NCBI GenBank assembly: GCA_024516035.1
Contig: CM044960.1
Span: 14,445,880 to 14,509,879, forward strand
Length of the DNA: 64,000 bases
Origin: Bactericera cockerelli
Lineage: Eukaryota > Arthropoda > Insecta > Hemiptera > Triozidae
Reading direction: 5' to 3'
A program made the translations under genes and the position numbers. The notes beneath the pieces were generated by a model. The model did no database searches, was not told where the DNA came from, and saw nothing but the letters and a program-made list of their open reading frames with translations. This document shows, piece by piece, positions 40,399-54,000 of this stretch (positions are counted from its first letter, which is position 1; each line of letters opens with the position of its first letter).

Positions 40399-42838
40399 CT
40401 TCAGCTCCTTGAATCGCAACTTGGTGCTAATAGTCAAAAGAGTAGTAAAAACTATAGTCTCACGAGACTACTGTGACCTAGTACCTACGTCCTGTAGGCT
40501 CCTAGATAAGAATATAAAAAAAATACAGAGCTTGATGAAATCACGTTTACTGTTAACCTTCAGAACTATGAAAACTGATCATGATGGACTTATCACTTAT
40601 GCAATGATTAGGCACTAGGTAGATAGCAAACTAGCAAGCTCAAACGCTAGTAAATTGATAAATAGGTATTAATATTTAATAAATAGCTGCAGTCTACACA
40701 CTCTGCACCTCCTTTGTATTACACAATCAGCAAGCAGACAGACGAATTTAATTTTTAATTTAGTGATGATTTTTTGAAATTTCGCGCGAGCTAACACGCA
40801 CTCCCATCTATTTGTCGCTAGAGCGAGCTGTAAGCTCTAAAGTCAAAATTTAACACGCATCCAAATTAATTGAATGGGCATGAGTGCATGGATAAACCGT
40901 AACGAGTGGCTTACTTGTATAAATATGAAGAGAAAAATGCAAAATGCTGTGAAAGATGACAATACGTACTATATGTTCGTGTTGAAATAATAATGAAGAT
41001 GAAATGAAGTACATTTTACAATATTAAATACTTAAACGATATATTATAGCTTGTATCTACTACATCGATATTATTAATTTAATACAAACATAACTAGTGG
41101 TTCTGTGAACTGTAACCCTCACACAGATTCAACTATCGCATAATAAAGCATGAAGACATGGAGAACTTCCATTCAATACCCCACTCGATATCAATCGGCT
41201 CTTTTTCGATTTTTTACCACAGTGCGACTCCCTTAGCTTTCACGATCTTATTACGATTTTATTACTGAACTCAAATATTTTCTCAACGACTCTACAAAAT
41301 TTCAAGAGCCTTGCTTGTTTCAATGAAAATAGAAAAATCGTTTTCAATTTTCCCCAAAACGGCCCCCATTTAGCCCCGAGTGGTCTAATTCGGCCCAAAA
41401 ACTATATTTAAAATTTTAGGACCCCAATAAATATAAATACTAAATTTCAACAATCCGGTCGAGAGTTATCACGGAACAGACAGACAAACAAACATACAAA
41501 CGAAAGCCAAATCGTCCGGTATGCAAGTTAAAACAGAACCTCACTTTGTGAGCAGATAATATAATATTATCATAGCAGCTACTAATTTTCCTCACGAGGT
41601 ATAAGTAGACCCAAAAACTTCCGACAACGCTGGGATTTGAACACAGTCATATATCGGCGTGTGTGGAAACCAGGTTTGAAAGCACTATAGATCCTATAGT
41701 GCTCTACCTCTACACAACTCGCCCACGATGACTTACGAGTATACCCTCGATATTCAGAACTAATTGAACATACTGATCAAAAGCTCGAACTCCATGCAGA
41801 TTACATGAGAAAGAAACTCTATAGGTATCAGATCTTAAATTAAGAACAAAGTGGCCCATATCGCGATATGCCATTTCTAAGTGTGTATTCCATGTGATTT
41901 CATACCAAACATACCCTGCAAATTTCATCCTGATTGAACAAAAAATACACTTTTGACCCATTCCTTAGCTTAGTTCGACTTTCTTAGTTTCTTTAACATG
42001 ATTAGCAGTAAAGTGGAAAAAAGCATACTCGCAAGTTGTTGGTTGGATCAAAACGAAAATTCAATTCGCAATAATTCGCGCGGTATCTTTGAGGCTTCGT
42101 GGATCAAGATACCACCCACGCAGCTATGGTTTAATAGAAGATGGAGCAGGAGTACCCTTTTAATTAAAAATATTGTTACATTTGTTATTAATTTTACAAA
42201 TGTTTTAAAAATAAATATATTAATTTGAGTTTGAAAAAAAAAAAAAAAAAAAATATTAACACGACTCATAGTCGTGTTAATATAAAAAACACGACTCATG
42301 ATAATAGTAAATTGTTTTTTGATCGTTTTGATTATAACGAGTAGAAGTATTCGTTATGACTTTTTTGCCGTTATGACAACGGCAACACTGGTCATGAAAT
42401 CGTGGTCCTTGCGCGCTGTTGCAGAAACTAGAAAACCGTAAAATAAAATTAAAAAAATAGAATTAATTATTAAAGTTTTTGAATTGAAATGTAAAATATT
42501 TGAATGTTTAGTAGAAATTAAAGGAAAATTGTCATTTTTTTCGTTTTCCCTAGTTTGCCTTGAGTCTATAGCTGAAGGCTCGTCTTCCAATAATCACACC
42601 ACACCAAAGTACATACAACCAACGATTCTATCTTATTTGAATGGCTGAATGGGAAAATTTAAATTCTAGACTAGTTGGATTGAAGTATTAAATAATGGTG
42701 TACATCTAAATTAACCATTTCTGTCCTCATCATAGCTCTCTCATAGTTCCTATTGACATGCCCCTCGCCCTGTTATAACTGTACCAGCTACACCCTGAAT
42801 ATTGTGCAGAAAGTTCATTGATAAACCTACCTATTACC
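40399..42838. promoter_or_regulatory. Head-to-head CYB5R/THOC2 intergenic region
   Basis: Must contain both promoters; no TATA or start site is clear. CG-containing sequence at 40770-40860 (TTTCGCGCGAGCTAACACGC) is a candidate CYB5R promoter. 41160-41520 looks like a retroelement 3' region (GAGAGTTATCACGGAACAGA and ACAGACAAACAAACATACAA). 41585-41730 is a SINE-C fragment (-). A hairpin lies at 42254-42282. Confidence 0.4.
42254..42282. repeat. Perfect 13-bp hairpin, 3-nt loop
   Basis: TATTAACACGACT, CAT, AGTCGTGTTAATA. It follows an 18-base A-run and is followed by a third half-copy (AACACGACTCATG, 42288-42300). Confidence 0.9.
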
Positions 42839-44381
42839 ATGACTGAAATGATGCAGAAAAACTGGGAGAAGTCAGGGAAAAGTGATTTGTGAGTATTATA
42901 AATTTGGTTATTAAAAAATTATCTGTAAAAATCATGTCTCCTAGAAATTCTCAATCACCACAGTGGCTGAAGCTGCAGAAATCCTATTTTTTTAGTATTT
43001 TATTTATACCTATTTGTTAAAATTCACACCTCAACCACTTAACATTTGCCTCTGGTCAGCATCCTATTTTGAGTGAAAATCATTTCTTAATGCACATCTA
43101 GAACACATAGAATTCATAAAGTTTACAGTTGAATAAATTAGTCAGTTTTTTTTTTTTTTTTTAACTTTTTGGCATACATACTTAAACTGACTTTGCAGGG
43201 TCTGTTATATGAAACTCTAAATCCCCCCCAGCAAGTGTATGTTTTTGGTTTGTGGATAAACCACTAATAACACTAATACAACCTAGAAAATGGAGCTTTC
43301 AATGTCTTGTAGGATCTGTCTCATGATATTACCTATACCTTGTTTTCTTTCAGCCTCAAAAAATGTAAATTGTACACAGCATCATGTTCTAACTCTCTCA
43401 TGCAAGGAGATAATGATCAGCTTACAGGTAATTACTTTTGTATGATGGTCTAGGTCATTTGTTTTATATTTTTTTCATGGTATGAGAAGATGAAATAAAT
43501 AGGTATCAGGTTTTCTCTGGAAATAAATGTTTTGAGACTCACTGTCAATATAATAAGTCTGAAAAAGTGCCTGTCAATAGAGCTTTTTTGATTACTAGAG
43601 TGAAAACTATGACAGATTTTGATAAAATTCATAGACATCTAGAATTATCTTCCATGATTGTGTAAAGGCATTAACTAGTGTATGTGCTATTGTTGTTACA
43701 ATTATATTGACAATGAATCCTAGTCTCATATTATGAATATACAATTGTTACATATTGGACGTTAAACAAGTTGTATTTATTCAAAGAAGTTGAATTTAAA
43801 TGTTGTTGTTGGCACCAGGATAGTTGGTCAGCTGGGCAGTTGAATCATTTCCCTCTCTATATTTGCCTAATATACAAAACCAACTCCTACATCCAGTGAC
43901 ATAAACTATGACAATCTGAAAGTCATCCAACAACAAATTCACTATGACACCATTACCAACATGGTACAAAACAACAAACCTGATCATGTCCTTAACAGTG
44001 CACTAATAAACCACAAAAGTTGAAATACAAGGAAGACAACAATTCCTGAGTTATTGCTGATATGCCTTAGATGTGGTCAATAATTGGATATTTAGACTGT
44101 GCTTTATTCAAGTTAGCCATGGGCCTATAGCTTGAAGTCTTTTTCAAACACAATTTTTAATATAAAGTCATCACCATTCTTAATATAAAAATATTCATTC
44201 TGTTGCCTTTCTTTCTAGACATACTGAAAGACATTTATGATTTGATGTCACTTGCTGTCAAGGGCACTTTGAAGAAAGATTCTATCATCAGTGTTCTAAA
44301 TGAACTGTCTGTAAGTGAATTACAAAAAATAAAAAAATGCAATAACTAATTAATGGCTGAAAATGAAAACCTCACATAATG

Positions 44382-44412
<31 letters not shown>

Positions 44413-47400
44413 TAGTATCATTTCAACTGTTGTCATAGTGAACAAATCAGTGCTAAACAATAAACATGCTGCCCTCTAAGGCATAGAAAGAAAACTTGAA
44501 TTAAATGTTTGGTGTTTAATTTTGAAAAGACTCATCCAAAATGTTCAATTAAAAAATTAAATCAGGAACATCCTTGAGCGCTCAGGAACTCTTTAAACTC
44601 TCCTTAAACATTTAGAATTTTCACATGTGAGTTTTTCATTATCAGCCATCAATATTGTTGTACACTATGTACTGTTCTATTTACTCACTACCCAATAACA
44701 TTATACTTTTCTATTTACTTTAAATGCAAAATAAACTAACAATGGGTGGAGTGACTAACAAAAACTGCATTTTTTGGTGAATTGTGTTTTTACCTAAATG
44801 GCTCATACTCATCTTAAGAGAAAGAGCACTACAGCTACTCCCAGCCCCACTCAGGCTATTTCACACTACCAAACCTATTATGTTATTTTCATTCAAAAAG
44901 GGACTAAATTTACTATGTTATTGTTATCTTTATATTTCAAAAATCTGTTATACATTTCTCATTAAGTTAGACATTATTTAAAATAATGTAAATATTTTTT
45001 ACACTTTAAAAAGAATTTTCGTACTAAACCTTTTATGATTATTAAAAATAGTGTTTCATCCATTTCTTTTAATCTTATTGGTAAAACATATAAATTAGCT
45101 CCATTAAATTGAATTTACTTTAGAATTGTGTCACCTCTCACCCATCAGAGGGCAGGTATACTAAGGGATGGGCAAGTTACAACACAGACCAGAAGCATCT
45201 ACAATAGCTGCCTGTTTCATGGCTAAAAAATAAAAAATGGTGTGAAACACTCCTCACCCTAAAAAATATATAAAACTATCATTTAACTTAACTCTTTCTT
45301 CATTAAAAATCAACTGATTCAATTGTATCTTTGAAAACTCAACAGATGCTCCATCCCGACATGAACTCTTTCATCCTGGATATATTCAACGTATTTGATG
45401 TGGAAACCTCCCTGCTTGAACAGAACAGCAAAGAACGAATCAATCTCAGTTCTATCATTAAAGCAAGTGAGCTTATAGTGACAGAGAAACTTATGAAGGA
45501 ACGACTTGAGATTGACTCCCTGCAGGAAATGAAAATCCTCACTAACAGGAATTTCTACTCAAAGTTTATTAAAGTTAAAACAAAGCTCTAGTAAGTGAAC
45601 ATGAAACTTAAAAACAAATTTACTCCATTTTTCCAATTTGTTTGATTACTTACATTGGTGGTCAAGAGGTACATTACAGAGCTTCACTATTCAGCTGGGA
45701 TAAGATTTATGGGTTCTTCATAATATTAATGATTCTGGGTCCATAGTGGTAACAATCTATTGAGTCCTGTTCATTGATCTCAAGTGTATTCACAAAAGTA
45801 ATATGGTCTCTCATTGTAGCAGGAGAAGAAAAATAGCAGTTTTTACTAAATATTGAATTAAACCCCTGAGAGCCCTAACATAGAGTCAAAATCCAACTTT
45901 CTGAGTAGGTACACTAACAAAATAATTTCTCTTTCAATATGTCATGCTTTTTTTCAATACAAACTACCTCTTTAAAAAAAAAAAAAAAATAATAATAATA
46001 AAAAAATATATGTTTACATTTTGTAAAGAGTATTGATACAATAATAAAAGTCTAATAGTATCAAAATCTCCACTCTTGTAAGTAATAAATAAATGAAATA
46101 ATTTAATAATTTCCAAATATTTATCTTCTTTCAGCTACAAACAGAGAAAGTTTAATTTATTTCGAGAAGAGAGTGAAGGATTTTCCAAGCTCATCACTGA
46201 TCTCACTCGGGCCCAGTCCAGCGGAGAAAGTCCAGAGAAATGTTTAGAAGATGTGAAGTCACTTATTGGTAAATTGATATTCTAACAGCACCTAAATTAA
46301 TAAGAAAATAATGTTCATAAGTATAAATAATTCAACATCAAAAGCAAGTGATATAAAACCTCTCACGTCACCTTAAAATCTGCCACAATTTTATTTCACT
46401 AGGCATAATGAAGCTCTAGTCCCAAAAGCCTAAAAATATTGTAGAACCCATGGAAATTACAATATTGTTTTTACTATGTTATATCATGTGTAAATGTGTA
46501 TATCTACTTACATTGGTAAGTAGATATACACATTTACACATGATTTAACATTTTAAAGATTAAGATTAAGATATTATCACTTTGAAGAACAACTTAAACT
46601 TTTTCTATATCAGCTTGTGATCTTTAATATACGTAATCCATTTACTACCACACATACTACCTAGTCGACCAACCTAGTTGGTTTTGTGTGCTATGTCCAT
46701 CAGCAATGTGCTGCTCTTATTTCGGTGTTTAAATAAACAGCCTTGTGTAATATTGTTGTGCCTTAAGGTGTTCCATATTTGTGTTCTCCGGTTGTGCTAT
46801 AGTATGTTTAATTTGTTGTATTTTCATAGTCTGTCCTGGTAGCTCAGTGGTAAAGGCGGCACTCTGTGAATCCAGAGATTCCAGAGGTCGTGGTTCGAAA
46901 CCCAGCCGGAACATGACAAGTTATCCTCCCATTTGGGATTTTTACCATATAATAATATGTCTTGGGCTTACTGGTGGAAAAATTGGACTTTAATAGTCCT
47001 AATCGGGCAGTATAAAAAAGACGATATTATTATTATGTATGGTTTTTTATTTGTGGTGAAGCACAAGGCCTCTTCACAATTTTTGTGGGTAGCGCGGCAT
47101 TACTAAGAGCCTCCTTTACTTTTCGAATTATTCTATTACATTAATTTCTTTTTACTCTGGTCGTCACTCATACTAGTAACTACTCATTTTTCCTCACGAG
47201 GTATGAGTGGACCCCGAACATCCAAGTACAGAGCAGAAAAATTCCTGCCCGGCTGGGGATCGAACCCAGGTCACCATGCGTGCAATGCCTAGCGCGCTAA
47301 CTCACTCTGCCAAGGTGACTACTCGATATTATTATTATTATATTGTTGTGCTACAGGGTGTTCCATAGTTGTGTTCTCTGGTTGTGCTACAGTATGTTCC

Positions 47401-49550
47401 ATCATATTGTTGTGCTACAGGGTGTTCCATAGTTGTGTTCTCTGGTTGTGCTACAGTATGTTCCATCATATTGTTGTGCTACAGGGTGTTCCATAGTTGT
47501 GTTCTCTGGTTGTGCTACAGTATGTTCCATCATATTGTTGTGCTACAGGGTGTTCCATAGTTGTGTTCTCTGGTTGTGCTACAGTATGTTCCATCACATT
47601 GTTGTGCTACAGGGTGTTCCATAGTTGTGTTCTCTGGTTGTGCTACAGTATGTTCCATCATATTGTTGTGCTACAGGGTGTTCCATAGTTGTGTTCTCTG
47701 GTTGTGCTACAGTATGTTCCATCACATTGTTGTGCTACAGGGTGTTCCATAGTTGTGTTCTCTGGTTGGGCTACAGTATGTTCCATCATATTGTTGTGCT
47801 ACAGGGTGTTCCATAGTTGTGTTCTCTGGTTGGGCTACAGTATGTTCCATCATATTGTTGTGCTACAGGGTGTTCCATAGTTGTGTTCTCTGGTTGGGCT
47901 ACAGTATGTTTCATTTGTTGCTACAGGGTGTTTCAATCTGGACCCGAACCGCGTGTTGGATGTGATCCTAGAGCTATTCGAGCAGCACACGGACCGCTAC
48001 TCCTTCTACATCCCCCTGGTGAAAGCGTACATGCCGGACCCCAAGATCCTGTGCGAGGTACTCGGCTTCAAGTTCACCTCTTATCACGCCACTGCGGAAC
48101 CCACGCGACGCAGCCTGTTCATCCTGACTGCCACCATGCTCCAGCATGGGATCATACACCTGGACGATGTGTACATATGGGTGCGTGCTTTACTTTCTTA
48201 ACCCTCCCATGGTAACATAAATTAATGAACAGTTGGACACCAACGGTAACATTGGGTCTGATAAACCCAATACTCAAAAAAAAAAAAAAAAAAAAAAATT
48301 GGAAAAAAGAAATGATTACAAACAAAATAATTGAACATAACTTTTATTAAGAACTTGAGTTTCAAAGACAAGAACAATTTTTTGGCAATATTTTGCTCCC
48401 ATTCACATTATTTCTTAAATTATTTCGACAAAAATATTGGCGTCAACAAGACCCAGATGTTACCATGCGAAGGTTAATAGATGTCTTATTGTGTTTTTTC
48501 AACACCAACTTTATCCATTGTCAGTTTTTAATGCATTATTTCAACACAGAACTAGCACCTAAGCTACACACAGGACATGTAAGGAGCCCAGAACATTGCA
48601 TCTAGTTTTCAAATAAGTTCAATAATCATATCAATCCTTCAACAACCATGACATAACACTCATGGACGTCTCTGTTAGAACATTCAAATCTAGTTTGATT
48701 TAATACAATCTGACTTGAATTCTTTGAAAAAAATGTCTATGTCAAGGATAATTGATTCCAACCTAACCAGTAATGATCACACGTGAAATAGAAAAAAGCC
48801 CGACACCATCAAGCATGGATTGATTGTTGACCATCTTTGTTTTGAAACCACCCATGATATAATTATGTGGCAATCCAAGGCAGGGTTTAGATGATAATTA
48901 ATAAACTCTCCTTGAGTCAGAAAAATCCCATAGCCATCAATCAGTACCTGAAGATCTGCATTGAAATTGAATTCACACAAGGAAATCTATTAATTTTACC
49001 CTGTTCTCAGTAAATCAAAAAGTTGGAGTTTGTATGCTCAAAGCTTATATATAAAATAAAAAAAATAAAAAATAAAAATGTTTTTTGTAGTAAACACCCA
49101 GTTTTTTTTCAATTCCAGCTGCTACCTGACGACAAAGTTATTTCAAAGGATTTCGAAAAAGAGTTGAGCAATGCCAAGGAGTACGTAAGAAAGTTGAACA
49201 TTGTGTCAACCAAGGACAAAGAGGACAAGGAAGATAGCAAGAAAGATGAACAAAGTCGAGTAAGAAAAAATTAAAATAGAGGTATTAACATAAAAAAGCA
49301 GAATTGTAAAGCTCTTGAACTGTACCTCAGGTTTTGAATTTTTTTTGTTTATCGTTATTATAATATTTTTGTATTGGTGTTAATCACAGTCATGATGTCA
49401 TAATTACTCAAACCTGCCTTACCTGATTTTTGCCATACTTGAAACTCGAACCACCGACTTCCAGGTTACGAGTCTGTCGTCTTATCAGTGAAAAATTTCA
49501 TTTATAAGGTATAATAAAGCATGCATAAAAATCAAATAATTGAATTTTCT

Positions 49551-49602
<52 letters not shown>

Positions 49603-51031
49603 GAAATTTTCATTTCCTTCTTCAAATTCATTGCATACCTACACCATTATTATTTAACTCATTGTTAGTTCGTAATGCCACACTCATACTAAAATCCACC
49701 CACGTTGCCTCACTAGGTATTATGATTGATCCAAATGCATAATGCTAAATTTCTACTCACTCTTCAAGGATAATGAGGCCATCTGAGTACAAACTTAGTA
49801 TGTAAGCTATCTCATGAAGATGATTTGGTTATATTTACAGTTTCATTATTTCCCATATAGTTCTTTGTACCATTGTGTACAAAGGTAGGTATATTAGGTA
49901 AATTGATGTTGCTAGATTTTAGTCTAACTTTAACTTCGGGGTTTGGCTCCTGTCGAGACTTATCCGCATCCCATCTAGCAAAACGCCAGTTTTCCAACAC
50001 TAAGAAAAAAAAAAAAAAAAAAAAAAAAAAATGCGTTCTATACTTAGTCTATACGACCTCCATAACCAAGAACACCTTGTCCAGAGACTGACACTTCTCA
50101 TAAAGGGAACAGGTTTCTGGACTTAGGGTGTTCAGCATTGGACAAACATTCCCAACTAAGCCCAGTTGGGCCGTCATAGGCACAGAACTGGGAAATAGGA
50201 TGAGAGATTTTCTCCCTGGTCTCAATAGATCTCACTGGGTCGCAGTGTTCATTGTATGGTGTTTCAGCTGAAACCCTGCAACCAGGTTTTATAATAATAA
50301 TAATAATAATAGTCTATACGATTCTCAGTGGTAAAGGCGGCACTCTGTGAATCCAAAGATTCCGGAGGTCGTGGGTTCGCAACCCAGCCGGGACATGACA
50401 AGTTATCCTCCCATTTGGGATTTTTACCACATAATAATATGCCTTGAGCTTACTGCTGGAATAATGGGACTTTAGTAGTCTTAATCAGGCAGTATAAATA
50501 AGGCGATATTATTAATATTATTATTCTCTTTGATTTTCCACCCGTGTTCCAGTATGAATCCAACCAGAAGTTCGGCCTGGCCGAAGCTCTGCTGCAGGTG
50601 GGGGACTGGACCACCTTCCTCAAGCTGAAGGAGAAACTGCCGGAGTTCTGTCTGGTGGAGCAGGAGCCGGTGGGTCTGGCCCTGTGCAACCTCATCTCCA
50701 GACTCATTGAACCTGTGTACAGAAAGTAAGCGCCTCCACCATGCTAACACCCCGCCCGGTCCAACTGAGTGCAACAGTTTATTTTTTTTCCGACGTTAAA
50801 CAGGGAGAAGACCAGTGTCTCGCTAGAGGACTATAAACAGAGAACAGACTAGCCAACCCTTACAAGCCAGGCTAGCTTGCAGTTTAGTAAGGGTTTAATG
50901 GTTTATAGAGAAAAGTCCAAGTCCCCATGATGGTTGATCGCACATAGAAATATGTGGTTCAGGACGAGCCAACTTTGAAATAAAGTTGGCTGGAGACCAT
51001 CACTCACCCCTCCAGCTGTAGCCAAGCTGGC

Positions 51032-51062
<31 letters not shown>

Positions 51063-54000
51063 GAAAGTGAGCGCCTCCGCCATTCTAACACCCCGGTCCA
51101 ACTGCGTGCAACAGTTTATTTGTTTATGAGTGCAACAGTGCAATAGTCTGTCCCGGTAGCTCAGTGGTAAAGGCGGCACTCTGTGAATCCAGAGATTCCA
51201 GAGGTCGTGGGTTCAAAACCCAGCCGGGACATGACAAGTTAATCAAGTTATCCTCCCATTTGGGATTTTTACCACATAATAATATGTCTTGTGGGCTTAC
51301 TGCTGGATTAATGGGACTTTCATAGTCCTAATCGGGCAGTATAAATAAGGCGATATTATTATTATTATTTATTTCGAAACGTTTTGCAACATTTTGTCTC
51401 AATTTTTTTATCGTGAAGTGTTGCCAAGCATTGCGAGGAAATGTTTCAGTCAGTGGGATTCTATCACAGTTCAATCGTGTTCTTAAGGAATAGTGGAACA
51501 TGAAACGTTGCGAAACACTTCGCAACGTTGCGAGAAGAAATGTTGCACTCAGTGGGATCTCAGGATTTTTTGCTGTTGCAATAACGAACATGCACAATTC
51601 GCAGATGATACTGTCCTATTCATTATATTATCATCAACATTTAGGTTTTTATTAAACAAAAATAAAAAAATTGGGGTTCAGATGAAATGCTTTTTACCAT
51701 AATTATTCTCCCTTTTATTTGACTTTGGTTTGAAAACATAACTTGTGATATGAAATTCACCTTGCCTTACACTGCTCAGTGACAGATCTTGTATTGAATC
51801 TAGTGTAATACCTATATAAATTAATGTTTCTTTTCTCCGAAAGAATATGTAACAAGTTTTTTTTCTCAAATAAATTTGATTTATTATTATTCAATTCATT
51901 TTTTCAGGAATTCAGGTCTGGGGCCCAAAGTCAAAGGCACTGTGGTGACCTCCTGTCTGTGTCCCCTAGCTCCCAAGCCCTGTCAAGAACTGGACGACTT
52001 ACAGGATTGTGTGCTGCCCATGTTGTATGCCCTAGGACCCTCTCTCTACCTCGACATTGTTCTTGTCCATAAGGTAACGAAATTTTTTATATCCTATGGG
52101 GTTCGGTGGAAGAGAAAGCCACAGGCTTTAACCTCGCCCGTTGGTTCACTACATATTCTATTGTGTTCTTTTTTTTCATGTCCTATTTGATGAATGTATG
52201 TAGTTGACCAATAAAGTGTTATATAATAATAATAAAGAAATAAACCAATAAACAGGGTGTAACTTTAGATAATGAAACGTACAATTTATGAGAGGTGATA
52301 TACTGGGTTTAAAAAGACCCTTTTTTTCTCATTTTATGAGCTTTAACTCTGCTGCATCTGGTCGTTCGCGCCGATATATTAATAATAATACTCTTTAGTG
52401 GAAGGTAACCATTTTCTACCACCTAACCATTATGAGTCTTATCATTATGTGGTCAATTGCTCAAATAAATAAGGAAAAATTCATGCATCGGGTGAGATTC
52501 GAACCAACGGATCCCTACGCTCCCTGGATTACCAGACTAGCGCGTTAACCACTTCACTACCAGTGCACTAGATTAATCTAATCCTGTTTCATAATTCGGG
52601 TCTTAAACACTTGACTACCAATTTGACCATGGAATGAGAAAGGGGCGTAGGTAAATGATATTTTCAAAATTTTCAGGAGAGCAAAAAGAAAAAAAAAAAC
52701 AATTTCTTTTTGTTCCTGCCTTTTATAATTTTGCTGTATTTTGACTCCTTCCATACTCTATCTGATTCGAAAAAAGTTCTTTCGCTGGTATTTGAACCAA
52801 AGAACCCACTTGAACAAGTTGTTGTATGGAATAAAATGAAAATCCATTTTTTATTACTTACGCCCCTTTCTCATTCCATGGTCGAATTGGTTAAATTCTT
52901 CTCGTCCCCAGATCATCCGTCTCCTCCGCGCCGCTCTGTCTAGCTCCACGGCGGGAGGCGCCGACCCCCCCTCCTCCTCCCCCCTCTACCACGCCGCCAT
53001 CAGCTGCCTGGACCTCGTGGTGCTGCCCAGCCTCTCCTCCTCCGAGGCCAACTGTGGCCTCGCCGAAGAGGTGTGGAGCCTCGTGCGCTGTCTGCCCTAT
53101 CAGACGCGCTACTTCCTGTACGCGCGCTGGAAGAACGAGACGTTCCAGGGTCACGCGCGACTCGTGCGCAAGCGCGGCGAGGCCCAGAAGAAAATCAAAG
53201 GTGAGATGATGGACAAGTTTGAAGAGATTTTTTTTTTTTTGAACATGGTGATAAAAAAATAAAATATTGTAACTGTGTAACAGATATTGTACTTCAAGGG
53301 GATTTTAATGAAAAAAAAAACTGTAAAATGAAATTAAATACATTCCTTCCTATGTGTGACTTGAAAAAAGAAACATCGTTTTATTTTAAGTTAATAATAA
53401 TTAGAATACATTTAAGTGGAAATTAACCACCAGGCGAGGTAAATACGCAAAGCATTTTCTCTACCACCTAACCGTAAGAGACTTATTAAGTTGTCATAGG
53501 TATATTAAAATAAAAGAAAAAAATCTCATGCATTGGGTGGGATTCGAATCTACGGATCCCTACGCTACACGAATTACCACTAGCGCCTTAACCACTTGAC
53601 TACCAATACATTATCTGAAGACGTAAAAGTCTGGATATTATTTTATTTTAAATTTGTTTGTTTTTTTTTTTTTTTTTTTTAACAAAAATGGGCTTAACCC
53701 CGTACCGTAAGTTCGTGTAAAAAAAGAAATTTTATATTAAAATTCATTAAAAAATAAACAAATGTCATTCAACTCAACTGAATTCTCCAGCCATCATGAA
53801 GCGAAAGTCTGGATATTATTTTATTTTAAATTTCAACAAATCTCATTCAACTCAACTGAATTCTCCAGCCATCATGAAGCGAGTGAGCAAGGAGAACGTG
53901 AAGCCCGCGGGTCGCCACATTGGAAAGCTGTCCTACTACTGCCCCGGCTTTCTATTCGACTACACGCTCATCCAGGTGCAAATGTACGACAACCTGATTC

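Noticed and set aside
41710..41961. 83-codon minus-strand ORF near a SINE-C
   Set aside because: Adjacent to and partly within repeat sequence, no recognisable domain and no splice or poly(A) support. Treated as chance.
47341..47926. Regular 64-bp repeats resembling an array, with nine overlapping 63-residue ORFs
   Set aside because: No unique spacers, so not CRISPR-like. The ORFs are one repeat read in shifting frames (64 is not a multiple of 3) and have no start or family support.
51150..51230. tRNA gene with good A and B boxes
   Set aside because: The tRNA-like part is followed by the same SINE-A body and ATT-rich tail seen in several other copies, so it is a retroposon head. The same applies to 6228, 18213, 36147, 46832, 50322, 55022 and 62645.
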